Shown here piece by piece: positions 21,304 through 32,792 of a stretch of 54,963 nt of DNA. The number at the start of each line of letters is the position of its first letter. The stretch's first letter is position 1. Under the pieces are notes generated by a model. The model saw only the letters and a program-made list of their open reading frames with translations, was not told where the DNA came from and ran no database searches. This DNA comes from Russula earlei. Lineage: Eukaryota > Basidiomycota > Agaricomycetes > Russulales > Russulaceae. The stretch spans positions 1 to 54,963 of the forward strand of contig JAGFNK010000350.1 of assembly GCA_025769875.1 (NCBI GenBank). The letters are read 5' to 3'. The position numbers and the translations under genes were made by a program.

Positions 21304-24300
21304 TCAGCAGAAGTACATCAGCCTTCTAATGCGTTCGTGTGCTGGTCTAAAGGCCTGACGGAATCTCTCCAACGTGTTCACTGCCTCTGTTGTGTTGGTC
21401 GCGGTCTCAGACATTGACAGGTCTAGACCCTGTTGCGGATCGTAGTGGTGCTTGGCACGCGAGCACACGATATCGGCGTCTGGGGTATAATCAGTCATAG
21501 TACATAAAAACAGTGAAGAGGCATCACAATAAACCGGTGCAGGGATAGAAACGGAACGCGTGGCACGGGCATAAACGTGACAAAGCGCGTATGAGAGAGA
21601 TTGTAAACCGTCAGCCCTAGTCAGGAATTAGATTCGGGAGAGACCTCGTGGAGAAAATAAAAACGTACGTGAATTTGTTCTCATCAAGGAGAACGTTGTA
21701 GTGGGCTGGACGACTGGTGCCGAGAATTCCCCCGTGACTTAAGAGATAAAAGTCAAACTCAACCGGGTTAACTACGTCGCTGTCGACAACAGTGCCAGCA
21801 AAGCAATTTCCGCTCTTGTCACACTCGGATTGAGAGGTTGGGAAGAAGCGGACGTGGTGTCGCTTTCCAACGACAATGAGTGTGATAGTGGGGTTTATAC
21901 CCAGTTTCACACATGCACCTATGTAGATTTAGGGGACACACAAGACATATAAACAAAGGGGCACACTTCGAATGAGGGGAAGCTCTTCCTCAAGCACCGT
22001 AGCAAATTGCCCTTCCGATACACCATCTGAAGATATCCGTTTGAGATACACATAGTGGTGGGATTAATTCACTAACCGCGATAAAATAGGATACGTTTGG
22101 GAAACTTTTTGGTTGCGCCTTTAAATTGTGTCAACACATACTACCATTTATTCAATGACCGTGCTCGATTAGAAAACGATCAATGACGCACAGTGACCAT
22201 AGACTCCATAGCTTCAATGATTTCCTTTCGGGTTGTTTGTACCGCCATCGTAGAAACGTATCGGACACCACTTGTGTCAACGCTTCCTACTAGAGAGGTG
22301 AACGACGGGCGGTCTGTTGAACCAGGAGCAGGGTGCATGACATCGGCGCCTGATTAAAGGGAGCAGCAAATATATTTGTTGGTTTGCATCAGACTACTGA
22401 CAACCGGACAACGCTTACCCATGACGATGGTGGGATTAGCAGAATCCGTGAGGAACTCTACATCACGAGGTTCTGGGACAGCATTGATCCCTCCGAGCTT
22501 CACATTCAGCCTGCATGGAGGTGGGCTTAAGAGAGCTCAAGAAGGAAGACGGGAATGCACGTACTTGAGCGTTACGTTGGCGTAGTACTGGGGCCTTGCA
22601 CGGAAGCACTTGGACGACTTCAGGCATTGTGTGACAACACCGGTCTATCGGCCAAACTCGATATGTTTATAACGCCATTATAAATGAAAATTTACCGAGA
22701 CATCACCAAAACTGAAACACAAAACGTGCACGTCAACTTGCAGTCACAGAGAAAGTGAGTGGTACGGATTTACTGTTTGACAGCGGAATAGATATCATTT
22801 CCGCCATCCGGAAGGACTACGACAACGAGATCAGGGAGACTCCCTGAACGACGTTGACATTCCGTGCCGGCCATACGAAGTTGCTGATGAGAACATCAGG
22901 TATGATGCAGAGAAATTAACAACAACATGACAAACGTGACCGATATTGCCCTGTCCTGACTCCCACTTTATGAGACCTGGCTGAGGGTTGATCTTTATTC
23001 CTATGAAGAGGGTTAGGTTCGAGACGGCCACATTGACAGATTTCAAGTGGCCGCACCAACAGCTTCACAGCCCCGGGCAAAATCAGTAGCCATCTGATTT
23101 GCAGCCTGTTCGTTGAACCGCTGCTGCCGCTCATAAATAACCAGCATCCAATTGGGGACTTGGCTTGGGGAGAACATTCGCTTTTCAATCCTTCAAGAGC
23201 GTTTTGTCAGATCAAGCAGGAAACTAAGAGGGAGACCAACAAATTCCAGGCTCCGTCGCGCGGTTTCTGGCACAAAGTTGGGATCATGTGGTTTCTGGAA
23301 GAAGAAAGAGAACGCGTACGGCACTGGGCTGCTTAGAGGACTGGTGGTATCTGAGAGTTGGCGCGTTGATGATTCGAGCCTGGGTCCTCAGAGGCTCCTC
23401 CGAGACAGTCATGCCAAACTGCCGGACATATTCTGATCGTCCGTAATCTAGGACCTTTGAGGGAACGGTCAGCGGCGGGGTAGAAAACGGACACTCAAGA
23501 CATACGCCTAAACCATTGCAAATGCTGGCTAGACGGTCCTGAGGTTTCTTTGTGGCAAATTCGAGTACCGAGCTTGTCTTGTCAAAAGGTACCTGTTTTC
23601 GCATTATCTGCCCCGGTGGAACTTTGCAAAGCTCCAGTGGGATAAGGGCACCACTAGGGAGCTGCCAGAGGTTGTATATCAGACAGAGATGACAGAGCAG
23701 ACTTCCACAAACCTCTGCACATATCACGTCCGGGAACCTCAGCGGACGAGCCAAGACACCTCGGAAGTAGTCCGCCACTGTGATATTTTGACCATTTTCC
23801 AGTTCAAATGTGAGATCCCTCGCTCCGGCCTTACTCAGCGCTCTGACAACACGTGGCCTGGGTCTCCTTCCAGCATCACGCTGACCATGCGATGTGGTGA
23901 TCTTTATGCCCGTGATGAAACGCTGCAGACGCACGCGCTCCCTGTCGGGAAGCCCTTGGCGCGGTGCGAGTGCATTCGGATTGCCAGGTCTGCCTAGTAC
24001 TGCGAGTGCGAGGTCAATCAGTTCGCCAGGCATGTACATAGTGCCAGTCGATATATCGACATTGATAAGTATGCGGCCGATGGCAGGTCGCACGGATTGG
24101 AAGTATCCCCTCCATAGCACGATGCCACCACCAATGTCCTTTGTCTCACTGTCGGTGAAGAATGACCGGACATTAAAGGGGTATCTCAAGTTTGGACCCA
24201 TGCGAACAACTACGTTGAGTGCCTTTCCAGAGTCGTGAAGAAGTGTGCGACTGTGACAGGGAAAATAACGTGTACTTACTGTTATCGCGGTTGAAACGGT

Positions 24301-25263
24301 GTTGTCACTACTCTGCTCGCCTCGCAAAAATCGCTGAAGGACTCTAGAAACCGACTGAGAATGAGTCAATCCAGAGGGGTAAATCCGTAACACACTCAGG
24401 ATTGATCGAGGCGACATGGGTCAAACGAACTCTGTACTCTAAAGGGCCGCGACCTCCCCGCGTGGCCTCACCCGGTGACGGCGGGGGACCCATAGGAACT
24501 ACGAACTGGAAAGAGGATAACAAGTTAAAACTACAGGGGACGGCGACCGGTTTCGGAACGCACCTCGCGAGAACCGTTCTCGAAGGGAAGTTCAAACGCC
24601 ATGTAAATATTTTTACGTCCATCATACGCCCCGGGTCTCACGAAAAGCTCCGGTTCTACCTGAGTTTGTAAGTTGTTTATAATCTCAAAGTTGCGCGCCA
24701 TTGGAAGCGGTTTCTCAGGCAAGATGACTATGATCGGCACTGATCAGCGGTGAAGAGTTGTAGGAAGAATGATGCTTACCCACTACATAGGGGCCAAACA
24801 AACGGGAGGTCCTATCAGATGCGTGCTATTGTTAAGAAACAAGGTGCGTACCATCGTAATGGTATATGATACCTTGATCGACGTCAGCTGGGAAGTGGTT
24901 AGTGATGATATCGACCGCTCTGCCAGCAGTCCCATGTCCTGGGCGTTTGACACCAGTAGCTTGAACATGGGCAGCAGCAATGAGAGTACGGCGTTGGGCA
25001 GGGGGGCCGGCTGGCGGTGGGGCGCCGCGAAAGGGAGGACCGCCACGAGGACCGCCACGAGGAGCCCCACGAGGGGGAGGGCCACCACCAGCAGGGGGAG
25101 GAGGACCGCCACGTCCTGGACTACTACCTCGTCCCGGACTGCCAGCACGACCACGACCACGTTCACCACTACCACCACGCCCGCTGCCACGGTCGGATCC
25201 ACCGCGTCCACGACCTCGGCCACGACCTCGGGCGGGTTCATCAGGAGCTGATTTCGGAGGCAT
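21304..25263 (-). CDS. Argonaute (RNA-silencing slicer)
   Basis: Argonaute binds small RNAs and cleaves or silences complementary RNA. The start is ATG 25263, giving [10 protein letters not shown] and an RGG/PPG-rich disordered N-terminus of about 90 residues. Next come the Argonaute N and linker domains, and a PAZ domain ending near [11 protein letters not shown]. The Mid domain carries [19 protein letters not shown] and [15 protein letters not shown]. The PIWI domain shows [36 protein letters not shown] and [12 protein letters not shown], so the catalytic Asp-Glu-Asp-His set is present. It ends RRLMYFC. About twelve introns can all be phased with no break, including a short exon [12 protein letters not shown] junction. 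The gene looks intact and slicer-competent. It is read away from HIS4 and lies 205 bp upstream of the beta-mannosidase start. Confidence 0.95.
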
Positions 25264-25434
25264 GACAGGTTGGGGGGGAGATGAGAGATGGGAAGAGAAA
25301 GAGAAACGCGATGGCCTCGACTTTTTGTACTTGGAGAGCTTCGAGCCGAATAAGGAGAGTGTGTGTTGATAGGTAATCGAAGACAGACGATCAATCAGAA
25401 GAAGAGCGTGCCATCCTGACCGATCAGAATTCCA
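25264..25434. promoter_or_regulatory. Compact divergent promoter between Argonaute and HIS4
   Basis: Only 171 bp separate the two start codons, so the genes must share promoter DNA or have overlapping 5' ends. No TATA box or factor site is clear. Confidence 0.6.
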
Positions 25435-28129
25435 ATGGCCCCCTTCCTCCCTTTGCTTGACACTCACGATCCTGCCATTCTCTCCGCCCTCTCCCGCGTC
25501 GGTCCCGTAATAAGACCGATTCCGTCCACAGAATCAGAATTGCTTGATTCTTTCATCCTTGTAGACAGCAACACCTCTCCGAACAACGACGATATCATAT
25601 CGTACTTGGACCGTGGAGCCGAGAAGGTCATCCTATCCCTCCCTCACGCGTCCGAGGTTATTGGTTCTGTGCCTTCAGATCGAATCCTCCTTCTGCTAGA
25701 TGTTGCCAATGCAAGTGCTGTCTCAGGCAAGACTCGTGCTGGCGTATCAGGCGTCCTCCTCAAATCGCCATCCCTTGAACTTGACCTCATCACATCCGTA
25801 TCTCATTTCTTCTCCGGCTCATCCATTTACGTCTTGTCCACCTCACCTTCACCCCCCTCTTCACTCACCATCCGGGAACTATCCTCAGTTGGCGCTGTGC
25901 CGGTCCTTCCGACTTCACAGCTAACACTTGGGCCATCCAACCCCTCTCAGCTAAACATCGCTGATGCATTCCTTGCGCCTCTCCGTTCAGATCGTCCCGA
26001 TGGTCTCTTCCCTACCGTGGTTTCTTCTTTCGCCCAAGGTGGCCGCTCTCTTGGACTAGTATATTCCTCTCGTCAATCCATTGCCGAATCGATCGTGTCA
26101 GGGAAAGGAGTGTATCACTCCCGCAGGCACGGTCTCTGGAGGAAGGGCGAGACGTCCGGCGCAACGCAGGACGTCATCCGCATCAACCTCGACTGCGATA
26201 CGGATTCCCTTGAATTCAGCGTCGTACAGCAAGGTGCCGGTTTCTGCCATTTGAATCGCCCCTCATGCTTCAGCGATTTGAACGGACTGGCGGCCCTTGA
26301 GAGCACTTTGAAATCTCGTTTGGACACCGCTCCAGAGGGTTCCTATACAAAGAGACTTTTCAACGATCCTGACCTTCTCCGATCGAAGGTCATGGAAGAG
26401 GCAGACGAACTTTGCGCCGCCGAGACGAGAGAACAAGTTGCATTTGAAGCCGCCGACTTACTTTACTTTACTTTAGCTCGATGCGTCTCCGCAGGTGTGA
26501 GCCTCGTGGACATCGAGCGCAACCTTGACACCAAAGCACGCAAGGTCTCCAGAAGACCGGGGAATGCAAAGGCACGGTGGTCCTCCAAGTCTTCATCTTC
26601 TGCAGAGCCACTCCTTCCCCCTCCGGCCCAGCCGTCTCCACCCGACCCTAACGCCCCTATTCGTATGCGCAAGTATACAGCGTCATCCCTCTCTCCGTTA
26701 GAACGGGCTCAGCTTCTTCGGCGACCTGTGCTCAAGTTCGATAGCATGATTACGAAGGTCAAACCCATCGTGGATTACGTGCGCGCTCAAGGCGATGCAG
26801 CGCTCCTCGAACTGACAGCCAAATTCGACAAGGCCCAACTGGACAGTACGGTCGTTCTTCCGCCATTTGCACCCGAAACTATGCAGCTCGACGGCGCCGT
26901 CCGCTCTGCGATCGACGTGGCATACGCCAACATCCGCAAGTTCCACGAGGCCCAGGCCAGCACAGACACGCTTGTAGTCGAGACGATGCCCGGCGTGGTT
27001 TGTTCACGCTTTGCACGCCCCATCGCACGCGTCGGGCTCTACGTCCCCGGTGGAACGGCAGTATTACCCTCCACGGCGCTCATGCTTGGCATACCCGCAC
27101 AGGTTGCTGGCTGTCACGAAATCGTACTGGCTACTCCTCCTCGGCCCAACGGTAGCATCTCCCCCGAAGTGATGTACGTGGCCCATCTCGTCGGCGCGTC
27201 TGCGGTCCTCAAAGCGGGCGGTGCTCAGGCGGTGGCAGCGCTCGCGTATGGCACACAGACCGTGCCAAAGGTGGACAAGATATTCGGCCCAGGTAACCAA
27301 TGGGTGACGGCGGCCAAGATGCTCGTGCAAAATGATACTGACGCTCTAGTGGCGATTGACATGCCAGCTGGGCCATCTGAGGTTCTTGTGAGTCTCCGCT
27401 AACCCTTCATCCTCGGAACCGCCTTCCCATCGATTTGAAATGGCGAAGAGTCGAGTGCTGACGACGTGGATATCTAGGTCATCGCGGACCGAGCTTGCAA
27501 TCCTGCTCACGTAGCCGCAGATCTGCTTTCCCAGGCAGAGCACGGCATCGATTCGCAAGTGGTGCTCGTTGCCGTAGATCTCCCCCAATCGATTCTTTCA
27601 GATGTAGAGACTCAGGTTGACGTTCAAGCGCGCGCATTAGACCGCGTGGACATCATTCGCGAATCTGTTGCGAAGAGCATCATTGTGATGGTGGACGATA
27701 TAGACGCTGCACTTGCATTTTCGAACGACTATGCTCCAGAACATCTTATCCTACACATCAGGAATGCTGCGGATGCGGTGGTCGGCGTGCAAAATGCGGG
27801 AAGCGTTTTCGTAGGGCCGTTCTCCCCGGAGAGGCAAGTTGTCATCCGCTCTCTGCTCCCTTCGTGTATTACTGATGATTGCTGAATATGGTGTGCCTCG
27901 TTGTAGCTGTGGCGATTACGCATCGGGAACAAATCACACCCTGCCAACGAATGGTTATGCCCGCCAATTTAGCGGTGTGAACACGCTCTCCTTCCAGAAG
28001 CACATCACTGCACAAGAGCTGACTGCGGACGGACTCAAAGCACTCGGGCCCATAGTAGCCACGCTTGCAGATTGCGAAGGGTTGCAGGCGCATGCGAACG
28101 CAGTCCGGATTCGACTCGGCTCGGCTTGA
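25435..28129 (+). CDS. HIS4: Trifunctional histidine biosynthesis protein HIS4
   Basis: The protein carries three steps of histidine synthesis: phosphoribosyl-ATP pyrophosphohydrolase, phosphoribosyl-AMP cyclohydrolase and histidinol dehydrogenase. Exons 25435-27387, 27478-27833 and 27907-28129 give 843 residues, a normal size. After a poorly conserved N-terminal domain come the cyclohydrolase ([38 protein letters not shown]), the pyrophosphohydrolase helices ([25 protein letters not shown]), and the dehydrogenase ([67 protein letters not shown]). The second intron has a GC donor (GCAAGT at 27834); only this splice gives [10 protein letters not shown]. It is intact. A decayed partial copy of its 3' end lies at about 42.69-43.01 kb. 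Confidence 0.97.
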
Positions 28130-28988
28130 TTCGGGGAAATAGACAGAAGAAAAATACTCGCTGTGACACACTTTTGGCCTGGGTCACAGCGGCTGGATGA
28201 CCAAGTATATGGATCCCGTAATAAATAAAAAAGGGCGATCTATAGCGCCAAGAATAACATGTATGCTCCAACATATTTATCAGCTCGATAGTTCTTCACA
28301 GCACATTGAGCAATTTGACTTGAGCTGGGTGCCAGAGAGAAAGCTAAGATCTAGACCTCGGGATTCGAATGGTACTGTGGTTCTAGCACCAATCTACCAA
28401 ACTGACGCTGAACGATCACCACCCGAACAATATATATATACCGAGGAAATCCCCTGGAGTCCGTCAATTAGGGTTTGAATTCTTGCAAGAGAAAGTTGCT
28501 GCGCGAGGTTCGCTCAGCAAGAATGATCACAAGAACGTTCTGTCGCGCACGGCGTGGAATACGCTGGTGAAACCAGTATAGACAAAGGGCAGGGAAAACG
28601 CAAAGGGGACGCACCTCCGCCAAGTTGCAACTTCCAGTGCAGGTCCAAGGCGGCGTCGCTGCCCCCGTGGACTTTGCGCAGCACCGCGCCACCACAAGCG
28701 CGCCTGCAGGCGGAATCAAGAAGAAGAACAGAGGGACGCGGGGCAGCGCAGAGTCGTGACGTTGGACGACGAAGCTGGCAAACCCACAGCCGAGTGAACG
28801 CCGTCTGGGGACACTCCCCCTTGTGAGATACCAAAAAGTACGTGTTCATCAGGGCGCAAGCGCAAGCGACCATGCTTCCACAGAACTGGTAGGCGATTTA
28901 GCCGATGAAGCGACCTCACAGGACAGGCACATTTAAGAACGGTCAGACCTGATTACAAGACTCAACAGCTATTGGTGCTATTCCAAGT
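28130..28988. other. Convergent region with an unassigned GC-rich block
   Basis: The first 150 bases are HIS4 3' sequence. From about 28500 to 28890 the DNA is GC-rich and coding-like on the minus strand, with readings such as VACACALMNTYFL and LCAAPRPSVLLLD. I find no start, no phased exon set and no known family. It may hold a small unrecognised gene or none. Confidence 0.3.
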
Positions 28989-30539
28989 TTACTTCATGTG
29001 GGCATACATATCCTTATACGAGTTGTTTCCTCTTTGTGCCAAAGAACTCACAAAGCCAGCTGCATTTTTCTCTTCTGCGAGTTTTCGGATGACTCCCAAG
29101 AAGTCGTCAATAGCCTGTTCCGTTGTTTGTATGTGCACGACTAGGCGCGAACCCGCAAGTGACAACGGCCGGAGGAGCTTCCCGGCACGCTCTGCGACCT
29201 CGGCATAACTGGCGCCAATCGAAGAAGGATCGTAGAAGACCTAGTATCGTGTGGACACACACGTTCATAGCTCCTAACTGGTTTGCTGATGGAGACCCAA
29301 AACGTACCATGCATGTTTCCGCACTCCCGACGATTTCTACGTCAATATCCAAAAGCCCACGTTCGAGCTTCCGGGCAAGGCCGTGGACAGCGGCCAGTTT
29401 CGGGAAATTGTTATTGAGAGCGTAGGCAGCGGCAGCGGCGAGGAAGCCCGTCTGGCGCATCCCCCCGCCAAAGGCCTTCCTGAACCGGCGCGCGCGAGCG
29501 ATGAAACCTTTGCTCCCGATCAGACAGGAGCCAACCGGGGCGCCTGGAAATGGGCGCGCGTTTGTTAATACGTCTCGCACACGACTCTGGCTATGCGGTC
29601 CGGCTCGTACTGACCGAGTCCCTTGCTGAAGCAGGCACTGATGGAGTCGAAGGGTTCGCAAAGCACGTCGAGTGGCGTGCCGGTCTCCACTGCAGCGTGC
29701 CAGATGCGCGCACCATCGAGGTGCATCGTGATGCCGCGCCCGCGCGCGTACTCGGAGATACGAATAAGTTCGTTCTGTGGGAATATCGATCCATTGAGCG
29801 TATTTTCCAGTTCTATCACTTCTGTGGGGCAACTGTAGCAGCAAATTTAGCGGGCGATAAGGGGAGGGAAACAATGAGGGAAGTTACAAATGAATGTCCT
29901 CGTCCAGGACGATGAACCTTTGGACGTCCTCGAGGGTTAGGTGACGCCCTTTTGTACCAAGGTCAGACTACACTAGGCCAGCAGCAAAGAGCTGTGGCAC
30001 ACCATTGGACGGAATAACCGGGATGACCTGAGCACCGGAGTGATGAGCCAGTCCGCCTGCCTCGCACACGTAGATATGGGCGCGATGATCACATAGGATG
30101 GAATATGGCGGCTGTTTGAGGTGTGTACGTATGGCCAGCTGGTTGGCCATTGTCCCAGAAGGAACAAACAAGGCGGCTTCCTTTCCAAACAGCCGGGCCA
30201 TGTGTGCTTCAAGGGCGGCAGTATTCGGCTCGTGATAAACGTCGTCGCCAAGGGAGGCTTGAATGGCATACTCGTACATCTCCTTCGAAGGGACTGAGCC
30301 CCAGCGCCGCTCAGATCCGCTTAGCGTGTCTGAGGAGCAACATACCTGTCACCGTATCCGCTGTAGCGACATTCGAGCATAAGAATATTTTACGGATCAA
30401 CGCACTGGCACCAGCGTTACTTACAGACGAAAGACCTGGACACATCTACCCGGTACCGTTCATTATCATTGACTTGATTGGCGATGATGAGGTCAAGCTT
30501 GGCAAGCTTGGTAACATGTTTCACAGAATTCTCTGTCAT
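28989..30539 (-). CDS. GLY1: Threonine aldolase
   Basis: This PLP enzyme splits threonine or allo-threonine to glycine and acetaldehyde and is a main glycine source in fungi. From ATG 30539 the phased exons give a short leader, then SDTVTVPSKEMYEYAIQASLGDDVYHEP, GKEAALFVPSGTMANQLAI, and PTEVIELENTLNGSIFP. The lysine motif for PLP is CFSKGLGAPVGSCLIG, and FGGGMRQTGFLAAAAAYAL follows. It ends QTTEQAIDDFLGVIRKLAEE...KDMYAHMK. All introns have good borders and no break was found. The usual FRSDT start of the PLP fold reads FVSDT here, and the leader before it is unlike a mitochondrial presequence. The leader assignment is the weakest part. Confidence 0.92.
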
Positions 30540-31355
30540 CCTATCATTGGGTCATCTACTATAAGCGGAAGGTATATTCAAAACGTGCCGTCGTGTGCGC
30601 CTTTCGTTCCTTGGGTTGAAGTATAGTAGGATATGCCGAAGTGACAATACGTACGACGTCTGTCAGAGCACTCTCTATCTGTTCGATCGCCTGGTGCGTG
30701 CTTGAGGAGGAGCAGAGAGCATATTGGGACAACCGAGCGGAGTATGGATCTGGCAGAGCGGGAGGAAACACGGGCCCGGAAATTCGATCAGGGGTCGCTG
30801 ATGCTTGATAAATAGAGAGCGGACGGAAAAGGCGAGAGGGAGAGAAAGCGACCCGCCCACATGCCTGGTGAGACAGTGCAACGAGAACCTCATCAGAATG
30901 GGCAAAGCGCGCAATTTGGTGAGACCACGCGTCATATTGTATTCACACGTCCAGAATATTAATGTGGGAAGTGTCTCCAGTCTCCAGAGACTTGTTCTTT
31001 CAATCAAAAGTTCAAGGTGCTACTACTTTTCATCCTGTCTGTGGGTACTTAATAATCATCACCTGGCCAAGTGGCTGAAATCTAGGAAGGAAATAAAATA
31101 TGTTAATTTTGAGATTTTCAATTTTTGGGTGCTTGTTTTTGTTTTGATTTTGTAGTTAGGCCCTCATGTAGATTAGTGAGACTGAGTTAGAATACATTGA
31201 AACTTTTGAGGTACCTTGGTATGTTTCATCTTTCTTTCATTTGACAAAACCCTCATACAAAAGATCTAAATTTCTTGCACTGTCTGTCTGTATGATGCTG
31301 CCTCACACACACCACTGTCTCTCACATTGGTCACTTTTGGCCTGTTTTGGAGGGT
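30540..31355. other. Upstream region of threonine aldolase, then AT-rich DNA
   Basis: The first 300 bases are the likely promoter and 5' UTR of the aldolase gene. From about 31000 the base composition turns AT-rich, marking the edge of the transposon island. No gene is seen. Confidence 0.4.
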
Positions 31356-31411
31356 ACTGTCACCAACCCACCAACCATGCAGCTTACTTAAGGTACCTAG
31401 CACTTGGTCAG
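31356..31411 (+). repeat. Left terminal inverted repeat
   Basis: It pairs with 32580-32635 on the other strand with two mismatches. Confidence 0.8.
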
Positions 31412-32579
31412 TCACACATAGTCACCAGACACATAATGAAAACCTTGAAGCGCTGTTTGAACTTTACATTGTTGATGAGATGGGTAAAAACATGGCAATT
31501 GGAGGTTTGGGGGGGGGGGGCAAGGAAAAAAGACAATATAATATTGTGTGCATACAGGAATTAAATAAACACTCGATGAGCAAGGTCCAGGACAACCAAC
31601 ACACTGCCCAGCTGGCCCTGCCCATCATGCCCTGCTCAATCTCGAAGATCATCTCCCTTGAAGGACAATGCATGCTCGTTGAGCATGAAAAATCCCTCCA
31701 CACTGAAAGACACCTGTTGTTGTGCAAGGCAGACCTTCACGACTGTATCAATGCTGTGATCCTAGCTGTGCTGTCTCTGTGAGAAAGGGGTAAGAAAAGT
31801 GAGCACAGAAAAGAACTTGAACGAAATGCACATGGAGTGCCATCATTGCAGTGGAGGTCATGACCATTGTGTTGTGATTGGGAGTGGGGACCTGTGGCAG
31901 CATGTGCCGCATTGATGCCCAGCTGCCCTCACCCACCTCCTCCTTGTTGGCGGCTGCACAGAACAAAAATGGGTCATCAGGGGATGGTGATGCTGTGGGC
32001 ACATGAGACTCCTGGTCCGACAGTGTACTGGACATTGTTGCTGTGCTTGGGGAAGGGGCAAGCGGCATGGTGGAGGCAGTGTGGGACAAGTGAACGGGCC
32101 GCTGGTTTGTGAGCAAGACCATCATCACGCACGAGGGCCTGCTGAAGCAGCTTGTGCACAAGCTCGCATTCCTCTCTGGCCTCAGGCACATGAACCTTCT
32201 TTCCTTCAGGGACAACAAAAAACATGGCAGTTCAAATAGTTGCTGTGAGATCCTGCACTTGGCTGATTGCTTGCCGTCTGGCCACCCTAGCCTAAACACA
32301 TCATGGGGAGGGAGTACACCATCTGTGCGGATGTATGGTCATCAGGGCTTGAGGATGAGGATGGCTTGGAGACATGTGATTAGCCGAGGATGCCAATTTG
32401 AAGCACCGACTTGAACTCTACTATTCTGTGTGACATCTCTTCAAAAACATGAGGAAGGGGAAAACATCAAATGGGTATATTCTGACAAAAAAAAAACATG
32501 GGTGGAATCACATTAATCACTACTTTTACCCCCCATTTGAAAGAAATCAAGATCATCATTTTCAGTGTGTCTACAAATT

Positions 32580-32635
32580 CTGACCGAGTGCTAGGTACCT
32601 TAAGTAAGCAGCATGGTTGGTGGGTTGGTGACAGT
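32580..32635 (-). repeat. Right terminal inverted repeat
   Basis: This is the inverted partner of 31356-31411. Confidence 0.8.
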
Positions 32636-32792
32636 TGCATACTTTTAGCAGTGGTTAGATGATCAAAAATTACTATAAAAGGTGATTGGGTCGGCAAGAT
32701 AATCGGGGCTTCAATCACACGTGTAAATGACACCAAAGTATTTTCTAAATCACTTATTTAATGACTTATTTATTATGTATCTTGAAAATAAA

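Larger units (their letters stand above)
31356..32635. mobile_element. Non-autonomous DNA transposon with 56-bp terminal inverted repeats
   Basis: Bases 31356-31411 and 32580-32635 are inverted copies of each other, matching at 54 of 56 positions. They begin ACTGTCACCAACCC and contain CTTACTTAAGGTACCTAGCA. The 1.17 kb between them has only open frames with no transposase signature and includes a G run near 31508. A target-site duplication was not found next to the repeats. This is the form of a non-autonomous cut-and-paste element; which transposase would move it is unknown. The MULE-type gene starts only about 160 bp to the right, so a link is possible but not shown. Confidence 0.65.

Noticed and set aside
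23160..23300. Apparent frameshifts in the Argonaute Mid domain
   Set aside because: Two short introns (after KQPSA and within GAWNL) bring all parts into phase, so the gene is intact.
24980..25369. Plus-strand Gly/Pro/Arg-rich frame
   Set aside because: It is the antisense of the repetitive Argonaute N-terminus.
24783..25394. Long Val/Leu/Ala-rich minus-strand frame
   Set aside because: It is the wrong frame of the Argonaute RGG-rich exon, and the Gly/Arg frame from 25263 leads into the Argonaute fold.
28514..28873. Cys/Arg-rich minus-strand frame between HIS4 and threonine aldolase
   Set aside because: It has coding-like composition but no start, splice set or known family, so it is recorded only as an unassigned block.
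31748..32299. 183-residue minus-strand frame in the inverted-repeat element
   Set aside because: It is Ser/Pro/Met-rich with no transposase motif and no consistent start; not supported as a gene.
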